Assembly: GCA_002049455.2 (NCBI GenBank)
Contig: KV918994.1
Location: forward strand, 1 to 64,000
Direction: 5' to 3'
Source: Porphyra umbilicalis
Taxonomy: Eukaryota > Rhodophyta > Bangiophyceae > Bangiales > Bangiaceae
Length of the DNA: 64,000 nucleotides
Under the pieces are notes generated by a model. The model ran no database searches and had not been told where the DNA came from. It worked only from the letters and a program-made list of their open reading frames with translations. Numbering within the stretch: the stretch's first letter is position 1; each line of letters opens with the position of its first letter. Shown piece after piece: positions 9,674 through 21,186 of the stretch. Made by a program: the position numbers and the translations under genes.

Positions 9674-12600
9674 TAGGGATGGGCAACCGGTTTCCAGAAA
9701 CCGGTTGAAACCGGTTTAAACTGGCAAGAATGGCCAAACCGGATCAAACCAGTTTCGGAGACGACAAACCGGCTCAACCGGTTTTTTGTATTTCTTATTA
9801 TACGTGGTGACCTGACCTTGGGTTTGTGGATTTATTGGGGGGGGGCGGGATGACCTTGGGAAATCACGACCACGACCACGTCTGGTCATGCCACAGCTCA
9901 CCGCTGCTGTCCGCGGCCGCTCCCGGTGCTGCCCGGCACACCCCGACCAGAGCCCACCATGGCGGACGCACTACTTCCGCCTGCCCCTTCCCCGCCTCCC
10001 CCCCCGTCATCACCCCCCCCTCCACCATCATCTCTTCTTTCGCCAACGACAACCCACACAGTCCCTTCCCCTATCCCCTCGACGGCTCTCAGTGCCGCTG
10101 CCTCGGATGCGGGCGCCCTGCCTCTGGCGCCGCAGACGCTATGGCGCCCCCCGGAGGGCTGCAGGTGGGCCCCGGTACCAGCCGGGAAGCGGCGCAGTTG
10201 GGTCTATGCCTACTTTGTGGCAGAGTACGACAACACGGGTGAACCGGCGGCTGGCGTCTTCCTCTGTGTCCACAAGGATCACTACGGACTCCCTACCCGC
10301 GTGGCATATGCCAATGGGACCATCAACCTCAGAAGGCACCTCAAGGACAAGCATGGAATTGAGGGAGAGTCCCCTGTTGCGCCTCGCTGCCCGCCTGGGC
10401 CGGGTCGCCGACGTGTCGGCGCCGAGCAGACAGACATCCAGACGTTTTTCGCTGCCGCCGTGGCACCCTACCCGCCGACCCATCCGACCCAACAACGATT
10501 CAACGAGAAGCAGCTGGATATGGTCCTCTCCACCCTGTCCCCCGAGAGCATCGTTGACGACGAGGCGTACGTGTCTATGATTGCCGCGGCAAATCCCCGG
10601 CTGTTGACAATGTCGCGGCGCACACTGGCCCGCGCCCTGTCCTCCCGATGGCAGCTGCACCAAGACGGGGCGCGCGAGGAGCTGTAACGCGTGCCCGTTT
10701 GCCACGTCAACACCGATATGTGGACGTCGCTGGCCAATGATCCGTGGTGAGGGGCAGGCACACGGCCAATCTCATTGCCGCCTTCCTCCTGGGTGCAGCC
10801 CAAGAGTTTGGCGTCAAGGGAAAGGTGGGCGTGGTGCGGACCGATGGGGCCAGCAACTGCGTGGGTGCTGGTCGGGAGCTCGGACGCGCCGCTGAACGTT
10901 TTGAGGCTTTGGGCCGCCACGCCGGTCGGTCCATCCACCAATGGTGGGAGGCGGGCCCACCCAAATGCAGGAGTGTCTCCCCGCGGTGAGAGAGGCCATG
11001 CTGGGGTGCCGAGTCGCGGGGAGGGCCTGGATATTGGAGGTGTCAGCCATGTACCCTGCGGCGGCGGGCCTGGGAACTCAAGGAGCACCCCCAGACAGGG
11101 AATATTGGACGGGACGGCGGGCCCGTTGTCGCTGGATGTGGACGATACCGACGATGAGGAGGGAGGTGGCGACGGGGAAGGCCTGGCGGACGTCGGATCT
11201 GATGTGGACGATGATCATGGTGTCAACGTCATCACCTCTCGCGACACTGCGGATGAGGTGGATGATGCAGCGTGCGCCCTCGCAAGCGCTCGGGCAGACA
11301 CCTTCTGCCTCGAGATGCCTGGCGCTCTCCACACGTTTCACCCCGTCAACCAGTCGTCCACGGACGCAGCCTACCTCTGGCAGCTCGCACGCTGCGCCAC
11401 CCACACTTTGCAGCTGTCAGTCAGAGCTGGCATGGCTGTGACTCTTGTGCGGGCCACCCTGGATAAGGTCCGTCTCGTAGCTAAGCTGTGCCGGACTAGC
11501 ACCAACTTCCAGGGGGAAATGAGATTGGCGGTGACGCAGGAGGAGGCCCGTGCATCTACCCTCGAGAGGAGGGAGCGCAAGACCCCTGCTTCACTCGTGT
11601 CGCGGCTTATCATTGACTGCCCGACGCGGTGGGGGTCGGCCCTTGCCATGCTGCGCCGGTTCCTCCGAGTCGGCGCGGCTGTACCAGCGGCTCTATCGGC
11701 CTATTTCCATTACATTACTGTGTCAGCCCGCAAGGCGAGGGTGGCCTGCCCGTCCTTTCAGGAACAGGCCGCTCTGACGCAGCTGGTGGGCTTTATGACC
11801 GTTCTCGAGAGCGCCTCTGCCACGCTGGGCTCGGAGGACGCAGCCACGAGCCCAATGGAGGAGATGGTGCACTGGTATGTGCGGCGCGCAGGAGCGCTCG
11901 ATCCGGGCGACTGTCAAGCTCTGCAGGACTTGAAGCGCACGGTCCTGTCTGATATGTGCTGTCGGCGGGACCGGGAGTGCCAGAGGGGCCCCAACCCCGA
12001 CTGGTTTGGCATCCGAATCGCTGCTGTGCTGATGGACCCGTTCACGAAGAACTGTACGTTTGGGGACGATGGACGGACCGCCGCCGCGGCTCGCAGCCGG
12101 GCGCTGGACGTGATATCATGGATGGTCGGGCGGGCGGCAGACGCCGTGAGCAGTGGCGCTGGGCCGCCTGGCGACCGCGCTGTTGAGCCCCCTGTTAAGA
12201 AGAGGCGCACTTTCGCATTGAGTTTGCGTGCTTTTGCTTCAGTGGGATCTTTTTGGGAGGCGGGGGCTGGTGCCTCTCGGTCTGCGAGTGCTGCTCCTAG
12301 TATTCCTATTGCCTGCGAGAGGGATGCGTACTGTGCGTTTTCAGTGAGTTCTGACTCGGAGGACTCTGCTTTCTCGTGGTGGCACAGGCATCAGCAGCTC
12401 TTTCCCCTTGTGGCTCTGGGAGCTCGCTATTTGCTGTCCATCCATGCAACTAGCGTGTCCTCTGAGCGGTTGTTCTCCAAAGCGGGTCGCACCATCTCGA
12501 AGAGCCGTGCACGCCTGACAGGCCCCCACGCTGAGCAGTACATAGTACTCAACGATGCGGCCGCGAGAGCAGCGACAGAGTGAGAGGGTTGGACTGTCTC

Positions 12601-13790
12601 TTGAGGGAGTTTGATGAATACACTTTTTCTTTGAGTTGGACTGCTGGCAGTTTGGTCTCGTGTCCGCAGTATGGGTCACTCAAGAACTGAAAGCGCTTTA
12701 GCTTGCTCCTGAGTAGTCCCGGACAGGACCTGCCCACCTCATCAAGAGAGAGAGGGCATCTGTAATCATCAGAACGGCTATGTAAAAAAGAGGCGGAAAG
12801 ACTGGATGTGTAGACACAGCGGGGTCATAGGTACAGATTTGGCCCTGGATCTGGCTGTGAAGCGCTGCAGTCGGATGGGGGGTAGGGGGCGGCAAAGATC
12901 ACCTGAGCGGCCACTATGGCAGAGGAGTGGGAATCGTGGGAATGCGTCCACACAGCTGGTCCTTTTGCCGGCCAACTCCCTGCTGTGGTCCACCTAGAGG
13001 CTGGACATCCTCGGCGCCCACTTGGGCGCAGGTGCACGCCGCTCGCCCCGGCAATCAGTCACCAGTCTGAGCCAGAGCCCTCCCTCGTCAAAGGCTCCTA
13101 GGGGAGCACGCTATGGCAACGGGCTCTCGCGTGCCCGTCCTCAATCAGCGGGTGTGCACGGCCACGCTATTGTCCGCACACTTTCCCCCCCGCCGTCAGC
13201 GTCCGCCTGCTTGGGGCCGCGTAGAGGCGCTGGCGCGGTCCCGACCCAAAGCCGGGCCCGCGCGGGGTCGCCCATGGCCAGTCGATGCAGGTGGCCAACG
13301 GGTTTGGTTCCCGTGGCTGATCACACAGTCAAAAATCAACAGCCCCACTCGATCCGCCGACATGACTCGGCTTTCCTACCGCGAATCGCATTTGTGCTGT
13401 CAGCCGGGTACATCAGATTCACAGAGGGAGCCTGGAAGACAGCGGCCGGGATCGGCCGTCCTTGCAGATTGGTGCATGACTCGGCCAGTACCGAGACATT
13501 TGGTCGTTGTATGTGCGGTGACACGACCAGCGAATTGGGCGCTCTGTGGGGGGGGGTGGGGACGGCAAAACACACATCGGCTGGGTGTCGAGCCTCAGAA
13601 TTCTGTGCGGCCAGGGTCAACGGTCTCTCGATAGTGCAGAACTTAGTGTCAACTCGAGGGTCAGTACAGGTGTTATATGATCATTCAGAAGTAAATACAA
13701 AATGACTTCAAACCGCTATAAAACCGATAACTGGGTGGACAACCAATCGGATCAACCGGTTTTCGAAAACCATCCGGTTGCCCATCCATA
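9674..13790 (+). mobile_element. hAT-superfamily DNA transposon, about 4.1 kb
   Basis: The left end TAGGGATGGGCAACCGG and the right end CCGGTTGCCCATCCATA are inverted repeats. They are flanked by TCTACGAC (9666-9673) and TTTACGAC (13791-13798), an 8-bp target duplication with one difference, diagnostic of hAT. Both subterminal regions carry repeated AACCGGTT motifs (9687-9782; 13712-13765), the usual binding sites of hAT transposase. One transposase gene lies inside on the plus strand; the last 1.2 kb (12587-13790) has no ORF with a recognisable domain. Confidence 0.85.
9926..12583 (+). pseudogene. hAT transposase (BED finger to C-terminal dimerisation domain), decayed
   Basis: The first open part (9926-10687) has a Pro-rich leader and a BED-type zinc-finger-like segment ending INLRRHLKDKH. 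A stretch reading VCHVNTDMWTSLAN follows at 10691-10732, behind an in-frame TAA at 10685 and before TGA at 10748. The RNase-H-like core continues in another frame (about 10756-10890, KVGVVRTDGASN) and then in the first frame again from about 11.2 kb to the stop at 12583. The large last part shows RCATHTLQL, DCPTRWGS and the hAT C-terminal motif SSERLFSKAGRTISKSRARL. The frame changes could hide introns, but in-frame stops in conserved segments make decay more likely. Expressed, it would cut and paste hAT ends in the nucleus. Confidence 0.8.
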
Positions 13791-13798
13791 TTTACGAC

Positions 13799-13870
13799 CC
13801 CACAGAGGCAGATTTGGAACACTTTTGGAACAGTTGCAGTGCGAGAAGTTTTTGGAGAACGGCAGTGCCG
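13799..13870 (+). repeat. Coding-like repeat fragment shared with 4199-4258
   Basis: Directly after the hAT target duplication. Reads RGRFGTLLEQLQCEKFLENG in one frame and matches the minus strand of 4199-4258 at both DNA and peptide level. Presumably the older repeat that was the hAT insertion target. Confidence 0.45.
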
Positions 13871-15655
13871 GGGGTGCGTCGAATGATGTGTCCTTTGGAT
13901 TTTCAAAAATACGAACAGCATGATTGTGACACGCCCATACCTCAAGCGGCACATGGAAAAAACAAACAGCACCTCTTCTATTTGTTTCTCCCATGATTGT
14001 GACACATCGATTCACACCCCGCTCTGATGAACTTTTTTCTTTTTTTCCGATGCATTATCCCGTAAAATCCCTTTGAACGCGTGCAATCGTGGTCACTGTA
14101 ATCGCCTCTGTCAGGGCCCAGCGCTGCCCTGATCGGCAGCCGCCGCGACCGACTTCACGCCATCTTTCCGGTCCTGGGCAGCCAGCCGGGCGGCGTGCGC
14201 AGCAGTGGGTGAAGATGGCGGGGGACTGTTTAAGTGGAAGAAGAAGAAGCTGCTGGCAGCCGGGAGACGGCGAGCTGTGTAGAGGATACTACAGTGGGGG
14301 TATGGCAAGCAGCCGTGTGGCTACGGGGTACCTTCGCGAGGCTCTGGGAGTGGGGCGGCATCGCCGGTCTTGCTTCGTTCCTGTGAGGCTCATTCTGTGG
14401 GCGCGCAGGATATCGGACGAGCCTATCATGACTTGCCGGATATGAAGAGGAGACCTTTTTTTCGGGGAGAGGGACGGCGGCGTCGCACCACAGGCGACCG
14501 TGTGGTATTAATAACGTTGATTTAATTACCAGTGTACTGAGACCGACCGTAGCCACGCAATAAAGCGAGTTCTATCGCCGTCACGGCGAGGAAGAAGACG
14601 TTTTGTTGAAGGGCATCCGATGGGGAGCCGGGTGGTGCCCACGACGGCGACCCCGGACCCACGGTGGTTTAATACAAACAACGGCACTGGTCGATCGACC
14701 ATCCGATCAAGCGATCGTAATGAGTGCCGGCAGACAGATAAGACAGGCAAGCAAACAAGCAATAAAAAATAAACAATGCGGAAGTAACCCCCCAAAGGGC
14801 GTGCCACAAGCCGAGTCACACAAATCCGTGGATTCAGCCAGTCAAGGGGGCTACTCGTGGCTAATTGCCAATTGGGAGCAGAGATATGCTACATACCTCC
14901 AACTCGAGATTCGAACCGTCCCGGTGAGATCCGAGGATGGTGAAACCCGATTGGGCGATCGCGGCCTCTTACGGGCCCGCGCGGGCGCAACCGCCCAGGC
15001 GGCGGGAGCCGTGGGGGGCGCGCCGCCCAGTCCCGATTGGGGGGGAGGTGGCGGATCGCTGTCGTCGGTCGCGACCGTCCCGCCACACACGCGTGGACGT
15101 GGGTGGCGGGCAGCTGACGCTGCGGGTCCGACCGGCGCTTGCGCGTACGCGCGCCCTCGCAGGCGAGTCGGCGGCGTCGGCGTGGTGGCCAGACGGCCGG
15201 TTGACAGGCGACGAGCGTCGGGGTTAAGACCCGTTGGTGCGCGGGTGCGTCATGCAACACGTGTTGGGGCAACCTTCGTCGGCGCCGAGTGGCGCCTCCT
15301 TCGTCGGGGGTTAGACTACCCCGACGACACGGCGAAAGCCGGGACGCGGGTCCGTGGTACCGAGCGTGGGGGTGGGGTTCACACCTCCAGGCCGGTTAGC
15401 ACCGAGGCGTGCGCGCGGGGCAGCACCAGCTGGGTGGTCGTCGTCGTGACGGCAGGCGCCGCCCTCGTCGGGGTGTTGACTCCCTTGGAGACGGGGCGGA
15501 AGCCGGGGTGCGGGTCCGCGTTGTGTCGGCACGGAACCATCCCGTGTCTTCGTGCTCACGCACAGGTCGCTGCCTAATGGCAAGGTTGAGTAGGGGTGCG
15601 CCGCCGCAAGGTGGCACACCGCGAGGTGGTGGGCCCGGTGAGTGTGGGTTTACGC
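13871..15655. other. Intergenic, GC-rich toward the right; no convincing gene
   Basis: 13.9-14.6 kb is of neutral composition with no gene. From about 14.9 to 15.6 kb the DNA is CpG-rich and open in many frames; a long plus frame (14603-15577) has no recognisable domain. A roughly 55-bp segment containing ACGGCGAAAGCCGGGACGCG near 15330 recurs diverged near 15495, a local direct repeat. It could contain the promoter of the gene at 16182. Confidence 0.35.
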
Positions 15656-15659
15656 GGGG

Positions 15660-16150
15660 TGGGGGGGGGCGGCGCGCACAGCGGCAAGGGCGGCAAGCCC
15701 GGCGGCGACGGCGGCAAGGGCGGAAAGCGCTGCGGCAAGGGCGGCAAGCGCGGCAAGCCGGGCGGCGACGGCGGCAAGGGCAGCAAGCGCTGCAAGCCCG
15801 GCGGCGACGGCGGCAAGTGCGCCAAGCGCTGCGGCAAGGGCGGCAAGCGCGGCAAGCCCGGCTGCGACGGCGGCAAGGGCGGCAAGCCCGGTGGCGACGG
15901 CGGCAAGGGCGGCAAGCGCTGCGGCAAGGGCGGCAAGCGCGGCAAGCCCGGCGGCGACGGCGGCAAGGGCGCTAAGCGCTGCGGCAAGGGCGGCAAGCGC
16001 GGCAAGCCCGGCGGCGACGGCGGCAAGGGCAGCAAGCGCTGCAAGCCCGGCGGCGACGGCGGCAAGGGCGGCAAGCGCTGCGGCAAGGGCGGCAAGCGCG
16101 GCAAGCCCGGCGGCGACGGCGGCAAGGGCGGCAAGCCCGGCGGCGACATC
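15660..16150 (+). repeat. GC-rich coding-phase minisatellite
   Basis: About 480 bp built from units of 30, 39 and 60 bp made of GGCGGCAAG, CGCTGC and CCCGGCGGCGAC blocks. All unit lengths are multiples of three, so every frame stays open throughout. One frame reads Gly/Lys/Cys-rich (GGKGGKRCGKGGKRGKPGGD), the frame shared with the downstream gene reads Ala/Arg/Ser-rich, and the minus strand reads Pro/Leu-rich. Which, if any, is translated cannot be decided here. Confidence 0.75.
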
Positions 16151-16181
16151 CAGGGTAAACACCCCCCGAACGGCCAACGCG

Positions 16182-17253
16182 ATGGCGGATTCGGCCGTGA
16201 TGGCGGTGGACGTCGGCGTTGCTGGTGGCGGTGAGGCCATCGACGGGGCGCATGCCGCCGCGGGGGGCCATCCGGAAGTGGATTGCTCCTCGGACCCGGA
16301 GGTCTTGCGCCAGTTTCTGCCTCGCGGCTCGTACTACGTGCATGCGAACCCTGTGGAGGTGGTTGATGGAGTCCCGCGAGTCACCGACAACCGTCTGTAC
16401 GAGATGTGCGTACGCAACCGCGCTCGTGCGCACACGCGCCGTGTCACCGCGCACTACGAGGCGTTGCCCGACTTCATCGACGTGATGGCGCAAGCCGGGT
16501 TGCCGGACCACGCGGGCGACCGCGTGGCCGAGGTCCATGGGGACCCGTACTTTGGGAACCAGGTCCCTCAGCGTCGTGTATGCGAGGTGATGTCGTTTTG
16601 CAACGAGGTCGTGCGTTACCAATTGGCCTTGCACCCGTTCCACCGCTTGGTGTACGCCAATGCGCTTCTGTTACCTGTGAAGGGTACAGAGACGATCGAG
16701 GCGGCGGCCAACTCGTTTTGCCGCTTGCTGCGCAACTGGCCGAAGGCCGTCTTCCTCAAGCGGGCTCTCGCCGAGGACCTTTCGGTCCCGTTCGGGCACG
16801 ACTCCGGTCTGGAGCCGTACCTCGAGCAGCTCGCGCTGGTGAGGCACGAGGAGAACGACAACGTCGAAGATGACCGCAGTCCGCGGGTCTCGGGGTTGCC
16901 GAACCCTTTTCGGCTGCCGATGTTCCCATCCGACCACCGTCGGGCCGCTGACACGCGCTTCTTTCGCGGTCGCGAGTTGATGCCCACCGTGTGGGCGGCT
17001 GGATTTCTCCGTGCGCCACGGGAGTTCGACTTGTCCCGTTGGCTTCCGCCTATCCCGGCGTGGGAGCCCCACACGGGGTTGTGGGTGGCGACCCCCGTGG
17101 TGGTGTCGTACCTGGCGGATGCGTTGCGCAACGCCTACAGCTCCGTCTGGCAGGAGGTGTACTCCGAGTACTACTGCAACTTAGTTGCTGCGTGGGTTCA
17201 CACCCTGCAGGAGAACAAGCTCTTCGTCCACTTGGACACGAAGACGCTTCGTC
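16182..17253 (+). CDS. Unrecognised protein, 3' end cut off by a Copia LTR
   Basis: From the ATG at 16182 an even-composition, protein-like frame runs for 357 codons (for example GSYYVHANPVEVVDGVPRV, HPFHRLVYANALLLPVK, WLPPIPAWEPHTGLWVATPV). The same frame is open upstream through the minisatellite to 15642, so the true protein may begin earlier or be spliced. At 17254 it runs straight into the TGTTGAAACGC end of a Copia LTR, and the few codons beyond are LTR sequence. I recognise no domain and see no signal peptide or TM helix. The missing 3' part is not found at the far side of the Copia block. Probably a host gene killed or shortened by the insertion; a captured gene is possible. Confidence 0.5.
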
Positions 17254-17797
17254 TGTTGAAACGCAGTGGGCATAGGGGATGGGGGACCACGGTGAAGTGG
17301 TTGAGTGGCTGGAGCTTGTGTGTATGTGTGCGAACGTGCTTTGTTGGTTGTCTCTCCAAAGCGCCCCTCTTCCCATCAAGGGCACTCCTCAAGTAGTTCA
17401 AGTCGGAGCACTCAAGCCCACCACGCAGCCCAAGCAGCTCGCCCGCGCACGCGTCCGCCCACACTCTAAATCAAAACGCCCACCAAATCAAAGCATCAGG
17501 GATCAAAGCAAAGCCCACGCAAATCAAAGCATCAGAAGCGCAAGAACAAAAAATGTGACATCGCAAAACTTTCCCTCAAAATCGCACAGGTACAAATGTC
17601 GAATGTACCAGCGGTCACCAAACCGCGAGGAAGTCGCATGGATAGCCTAGTGGGAAGTAGGCACCCACTCTCATTAGGCGTGACCTTCGGGTCGCGTCCG
17701 GGAGTCGGGGGTTCGAACCCTGTCAATACCTGGTTTCTTGAGTTTTGCTTCTTACAGCAGGAGGGCTTACAGCGGTGTTGAGCATGACGTTCCAACA
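17254..17797 (-). repeat. Left LTR of A1 (3' LTR), 544-bp variant
   Basis: On the minus strand it starts TGTTGGAACGTCATGC and ends GCGTTTCAACA (TG...CA). Its first 110 bp on the plus strand match the LTRs at 22060 and 34292, but it is 127 bp longer and diverged in the middle. A tRNA-like segment of about that length (17630-17757) accounts for the size difference. Confidence 0.7.
17630..17757 (+). ncRNA. tRNA-like pol III promoter segment (SINE-like) inside an LTR
   Basis: Box A TAGCCTAGTGG and box B GGTTCGAACCC are spaced as in a long-variable-arm (class II) tRNA, with a strong variable-arm hairpin GTGACC-TTCG-GGTCGC between them and a T-run (TTTT) downstream. The acceptor strands (GCATGGA and CAATACC) do not pair, and the T-stem is poor, so it is not a working tRNA. 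It fits a tRNA-derived SINE or a captured tRNA-like promoter. Confidence 0.55.
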
Positions 17798-17962
17798 CGC
17801 CCCTTTGCTTGACGCCGCCCGACAGCTGACCGCCCTTGAAGTACTTGTGGAGAAGTAAGTCCGCCTTGAATCTTGACGTCCCAAATCCGATGCCGCCCGT
17901 CATGGCCGCCTTGGAGGAGCAATGTTCTCACATCCGGATGTACTTACGGCGCGTTCTCGAAG

Positions 17963-19500
17963 TCAACACATCCCCATCGTCTTGACATACTTGTCGTGCT
18001 TGACCGTGGCGAGCTCCTTCGTCATCGGGTCTGCCGCCATCTCGCCCGTTGGGCAGTGCTCGAGGATGACCTTGTCCGTCGTGATCGCATCCCGCACAAA
18101 GTGGTAGCGAATGTCGATGTGCTTGGTGCGCTTGTGCTCGACGGGATTATTGGCGAAGTCGATGCAGCCGCTGTTGTCGACCTTGATGTTAACCGGCCCA
18201 ACCAAGTTGTCCGACTGCGTCACGAGCATGGTGACGAGTTGAATGAGCTTGTCGAGCCAAACAGCTTCCTTGCTGGCCTCGCAAAGAGCCATGTACTCCG
18301 CCTCCATGGTAGATAGCGCCATGGTCTTTTGCAACTTCGAGGCCCAGCTGCCGGCCGCCCCGCCAAAGATGAACATGAAGCCCGTCGTAGACCACCGCGT
18401 CTCGTAGTCACCTGCCCAGTCGGCATCGCTGAAACCTTGGAGGATGCCCGACGCGGACTTGTTGTAGACCAGGCCCTTGTCGACAGACCCCTTGACAAAT
18501 CGGAGGACGCGCTTCACAGCCGCCCAGTGCTCGTTCCCGTAGCCTGACACGAAACGGCTTAGCTTGCCGACCGCAAAGGCGAGATCAGGACGCGTCCCGA
18601 CCATCAGGTACATCAGGCTTCCGACGGCCTCGCGATAAGGAAGAGACTCATCGCTCTTCTCCAACTTAGCCAGATGCAGCCCGACCTCCAACGGAGTCGC
18701 GATCGGGTTGCACTCCGCCATACCGAACTTCTCGAGCACTTGTCCCGCGTACTTGCCCTGCGACAGCTTGAGGGTGCCCAACGTCTTGTCACGGCTGATC
18801 TTCAGCCCGAGGATGACCTTGGCCTCGCCCAGGTCCTTCATCTCGAAGCTCTTGCGAAGCGCCTTCTTGATTTTGTTAATCGCCTCCATGCTTGACCCGA
18901 CCAGAAGAAGATCGTCGAAGTACACCAGGACGATGATGATCTCACCGTCATCCATCTGGAGGTAGAGGCAGGCATCCGGGTCGATGTTGTCAAACCCTTG
19001 CGACTTGAGGAAGGCGTCGAGCTTGGCGTACCACATCTTGGGGGCTTGCTTAAGCCCATACAGCGCTTGGAGAAGACGGCACACCTTGTCCGGATACGTA
19101 GGATCGACGTATCCCTCCGGCTGCTCCATGTAGACCTCCTCGTCAAGGTCGCCGTTCAGGAAGGCCGTCTTGACGTCCATCTGATGCAGCTCCCACCCGT
19201 TCGCCGCCGTCATCGCCAGGATCCATCGGATGGTAGTGAATTTGGCCACGGGCGCAAACGTCTCGTTGAAGTCAAGTCCCTTGATCTGCCGATTGCCCAT
19301 ACAGCACAGGCGCGCCTTGTGCCGCGTCGTGTTGTTCCCGACCTTGTCCAGCTCGTCCTTGACCTTGTAGACCCACTTGCCCTTGAGCACGCGTCGTCCG
19401 ACCGGGCGATCCGTCAAACGCCATGTCTTGTTCTTGCGGATAGTGTCCATCTCCTGGTCCATTGCGGCCCGCCACTTGGTCGACTCTTGTCCTTGAACTG
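17963..19500 (-). pseudogene. A1 reverse transcriptase and RNase H part
   Basis: Copia RT with the LNGDLDEEVYMEQPEGY segment, the catalytic-loop motif YFDDLLLVG, the YREAVGSLMYLMVGTRPDL segment and an RNase H domain with the usual Copia features (DADWAGD, KTMALSTMEAEYMAL, HIDIRYHFVRD). The frame ends just inside the purine tract before the LTR. It would make cDNA from the element RNA in cytoplasmic particles. Part of a broken element. Confidence 0.85.
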
Positions 19501-21080
19501 CTTGCCCATACGTCATGGGAGCCTCATGAGCAACGAGGCTCACTGGACGCCAGTACTCAACCGGCGGCCGCCGCGATCTGCCGCTCCGACGCAGCGTGTC
19601 TTGAGATCCGGCAGAACCTTGATTGTCGTCTGCCGATTTGTCCGAGCCATCATCTTGCTGGTCGTCTCCGCCGTCATCTTCAGCGCCGACGTCTTGGTCG
19701 TCTTCAGCGTCGACATCTTGGTCGTCGCTGCCGGCATCCAAGCCCGTCTCGCCTTCCACGACTTCGTGCACGGGTGAGTCCTCTGGAACATCTGCAACCT
19801 TGCTTGAGTTGTTCTCGGAGAAAACGACGCTTCGCGCCTTGACGACCTTGCCGTCGTCGAGGATGACCTTGTACGCCTTGCTGCCGTCGGGATAGCCCAC
19901 GAAAATGCCCTTTGCCGCCTTGTCTCCGAACTTGCCATCGACGTGGCTCTTGTGCAGTACCACCCAGCATGTTGACCCAAACACCCGCATGTGGTTTACG
20001 TCGGGCTTGGTCCCGGTCCATAGCTAATGAGGCGTCTTGCCTACGGGAAGCGCACGGCTGGTGACGCGGTTCTTGATGTAGACCGCCGTCTTGATGGCAT
20101 CTGCCCAAAGATCCTGGTCGACGTCCTTGTGTCGCATCATGGTGCGTGCCATCTCCACGAGAACTCGGTTGAGTCGCTCAGCAACCCCGTTCTGCTGCGG
20201 CGTGTCGGGAACTGTCGTCTGGTGCGTCGCGCCGTTCTCATCGTGAAGTGCCTTGAATGCGGACGACACGTACTTGCCGCCGTTGTCGGACCGGAGCACC
20301 TTGATCTTGTTGCCGGTGTGCAGCTGTGCCTTGGTCAGCCACTTCTTGTACTCCGCGAGAAGATCGCTCTTCTTGTGCAAGAAGACCACGTCCGTCCAGC
20401 GGGAGAAGTCGTCGGTGAGCGTGCCGAAGTAGAGTGCTCCGCCACGAGAGGGTTCTGACATAGGTCCACCGAGGTCCGAGTGCACGAGCTGGAGCCGCCT
20501 GGTCACACGAACGCCTCTTGCGCTAGGCATAGGCGTCATTGCCGCCTTGCCGTACACGCACGGCTCGCAGATGTCCTTGACCACCATGGAAGTGCACTTG
20601 AGTCCGTCTACGTCCTTGTTCTTGATCATCCTTTTGACGCCGGCGACGTTCACGTGGCCAAGACGCTCATGCCATAGCTGCAGAGAGGCTATTGCAGCAA
20701 CACCAGACATAGGGGCCATGTGCAGGTGGTAGAGCCCGTTCATACGCGTGCCGCACGCAGCAATCTTCTCGTTCATCTTGATGATGGACATACCGCGCTT
20801 GAACGACACTTCCGCACCGCGTTCCTCCATCATGCCGACCGACATGAGGTTGAAGCCCATAGTAGGAACATAGAGCACCTTCTCCAACTTGATCTTGCGC
20901 GTCTTGCCTTGAACGATGACGTTGAGCACGACGGTTCCGACGCCCTCCGTGGCCACGGACCCCTTGTCACCCATCGTGACGCTCCGTCCCGTGGTCGTCT
21001 TGTAGTCATCGAAGCACGCACGCATCCAGCACATGTGTGCAGACGCCGCAGAGTCGACAAGCCACGACTTGGAAATGTCA
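19500..21080 (-). pseudogene. A1 protease and integrase part
   Basis: Protease motif WLVDSAASAHM, then the integrase zinc-binding region (LWHERLGHVNVAG ... CEPCVYGKA) and the rve catalytic core (HSDLGGP ... QQNGVAERLNR), followed by the acidic linker and SGRSRRPP region that joins integrase to RT in Copia. The order protease-integrase-RT is diagnostic of Ty1/copia rather than Gypsy. Confidence 0.85.
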
Positions 21081-21186
21081 TCGTTGTTATCCGCGTTGCC
21101 AACGAGACAGATGGCGTCGTCGCTGTCGCTACCGTCATCAGCCGCAATCGCGGCCACCTCGTCCTGTCTCTGCTTCTTGGCCTTGA

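Noticed and set aside
14603-15577. Long plus-strand frame as a gene
   Set aside because: Composition is what GC-rich DNA gives, with no domain, and frames on the other strand are equally open.
15596-16234. Collagen-like GGKGGKRCGKGG protein
   Set aside because: It is one of several open frames of a minisatellite and its frame does not continue into the protein-like region after 16182.
16182-17396. Extending the truncated host ORF to its stop at 17396
   Set aside because: From 17254 on the sequence is the Copia LTR, shared with 22060 and 34292, so these codons are not part of the original gene.
17630-17757. Functional tRNA, including a tRNA-Sec because of a TCA in the loop and the long variable arm
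   Set aside because: Acceptor strands do not pair, the T stem has mismatches and the anticodon stem is weak. Kept only as a tRNA-like promoter segment.
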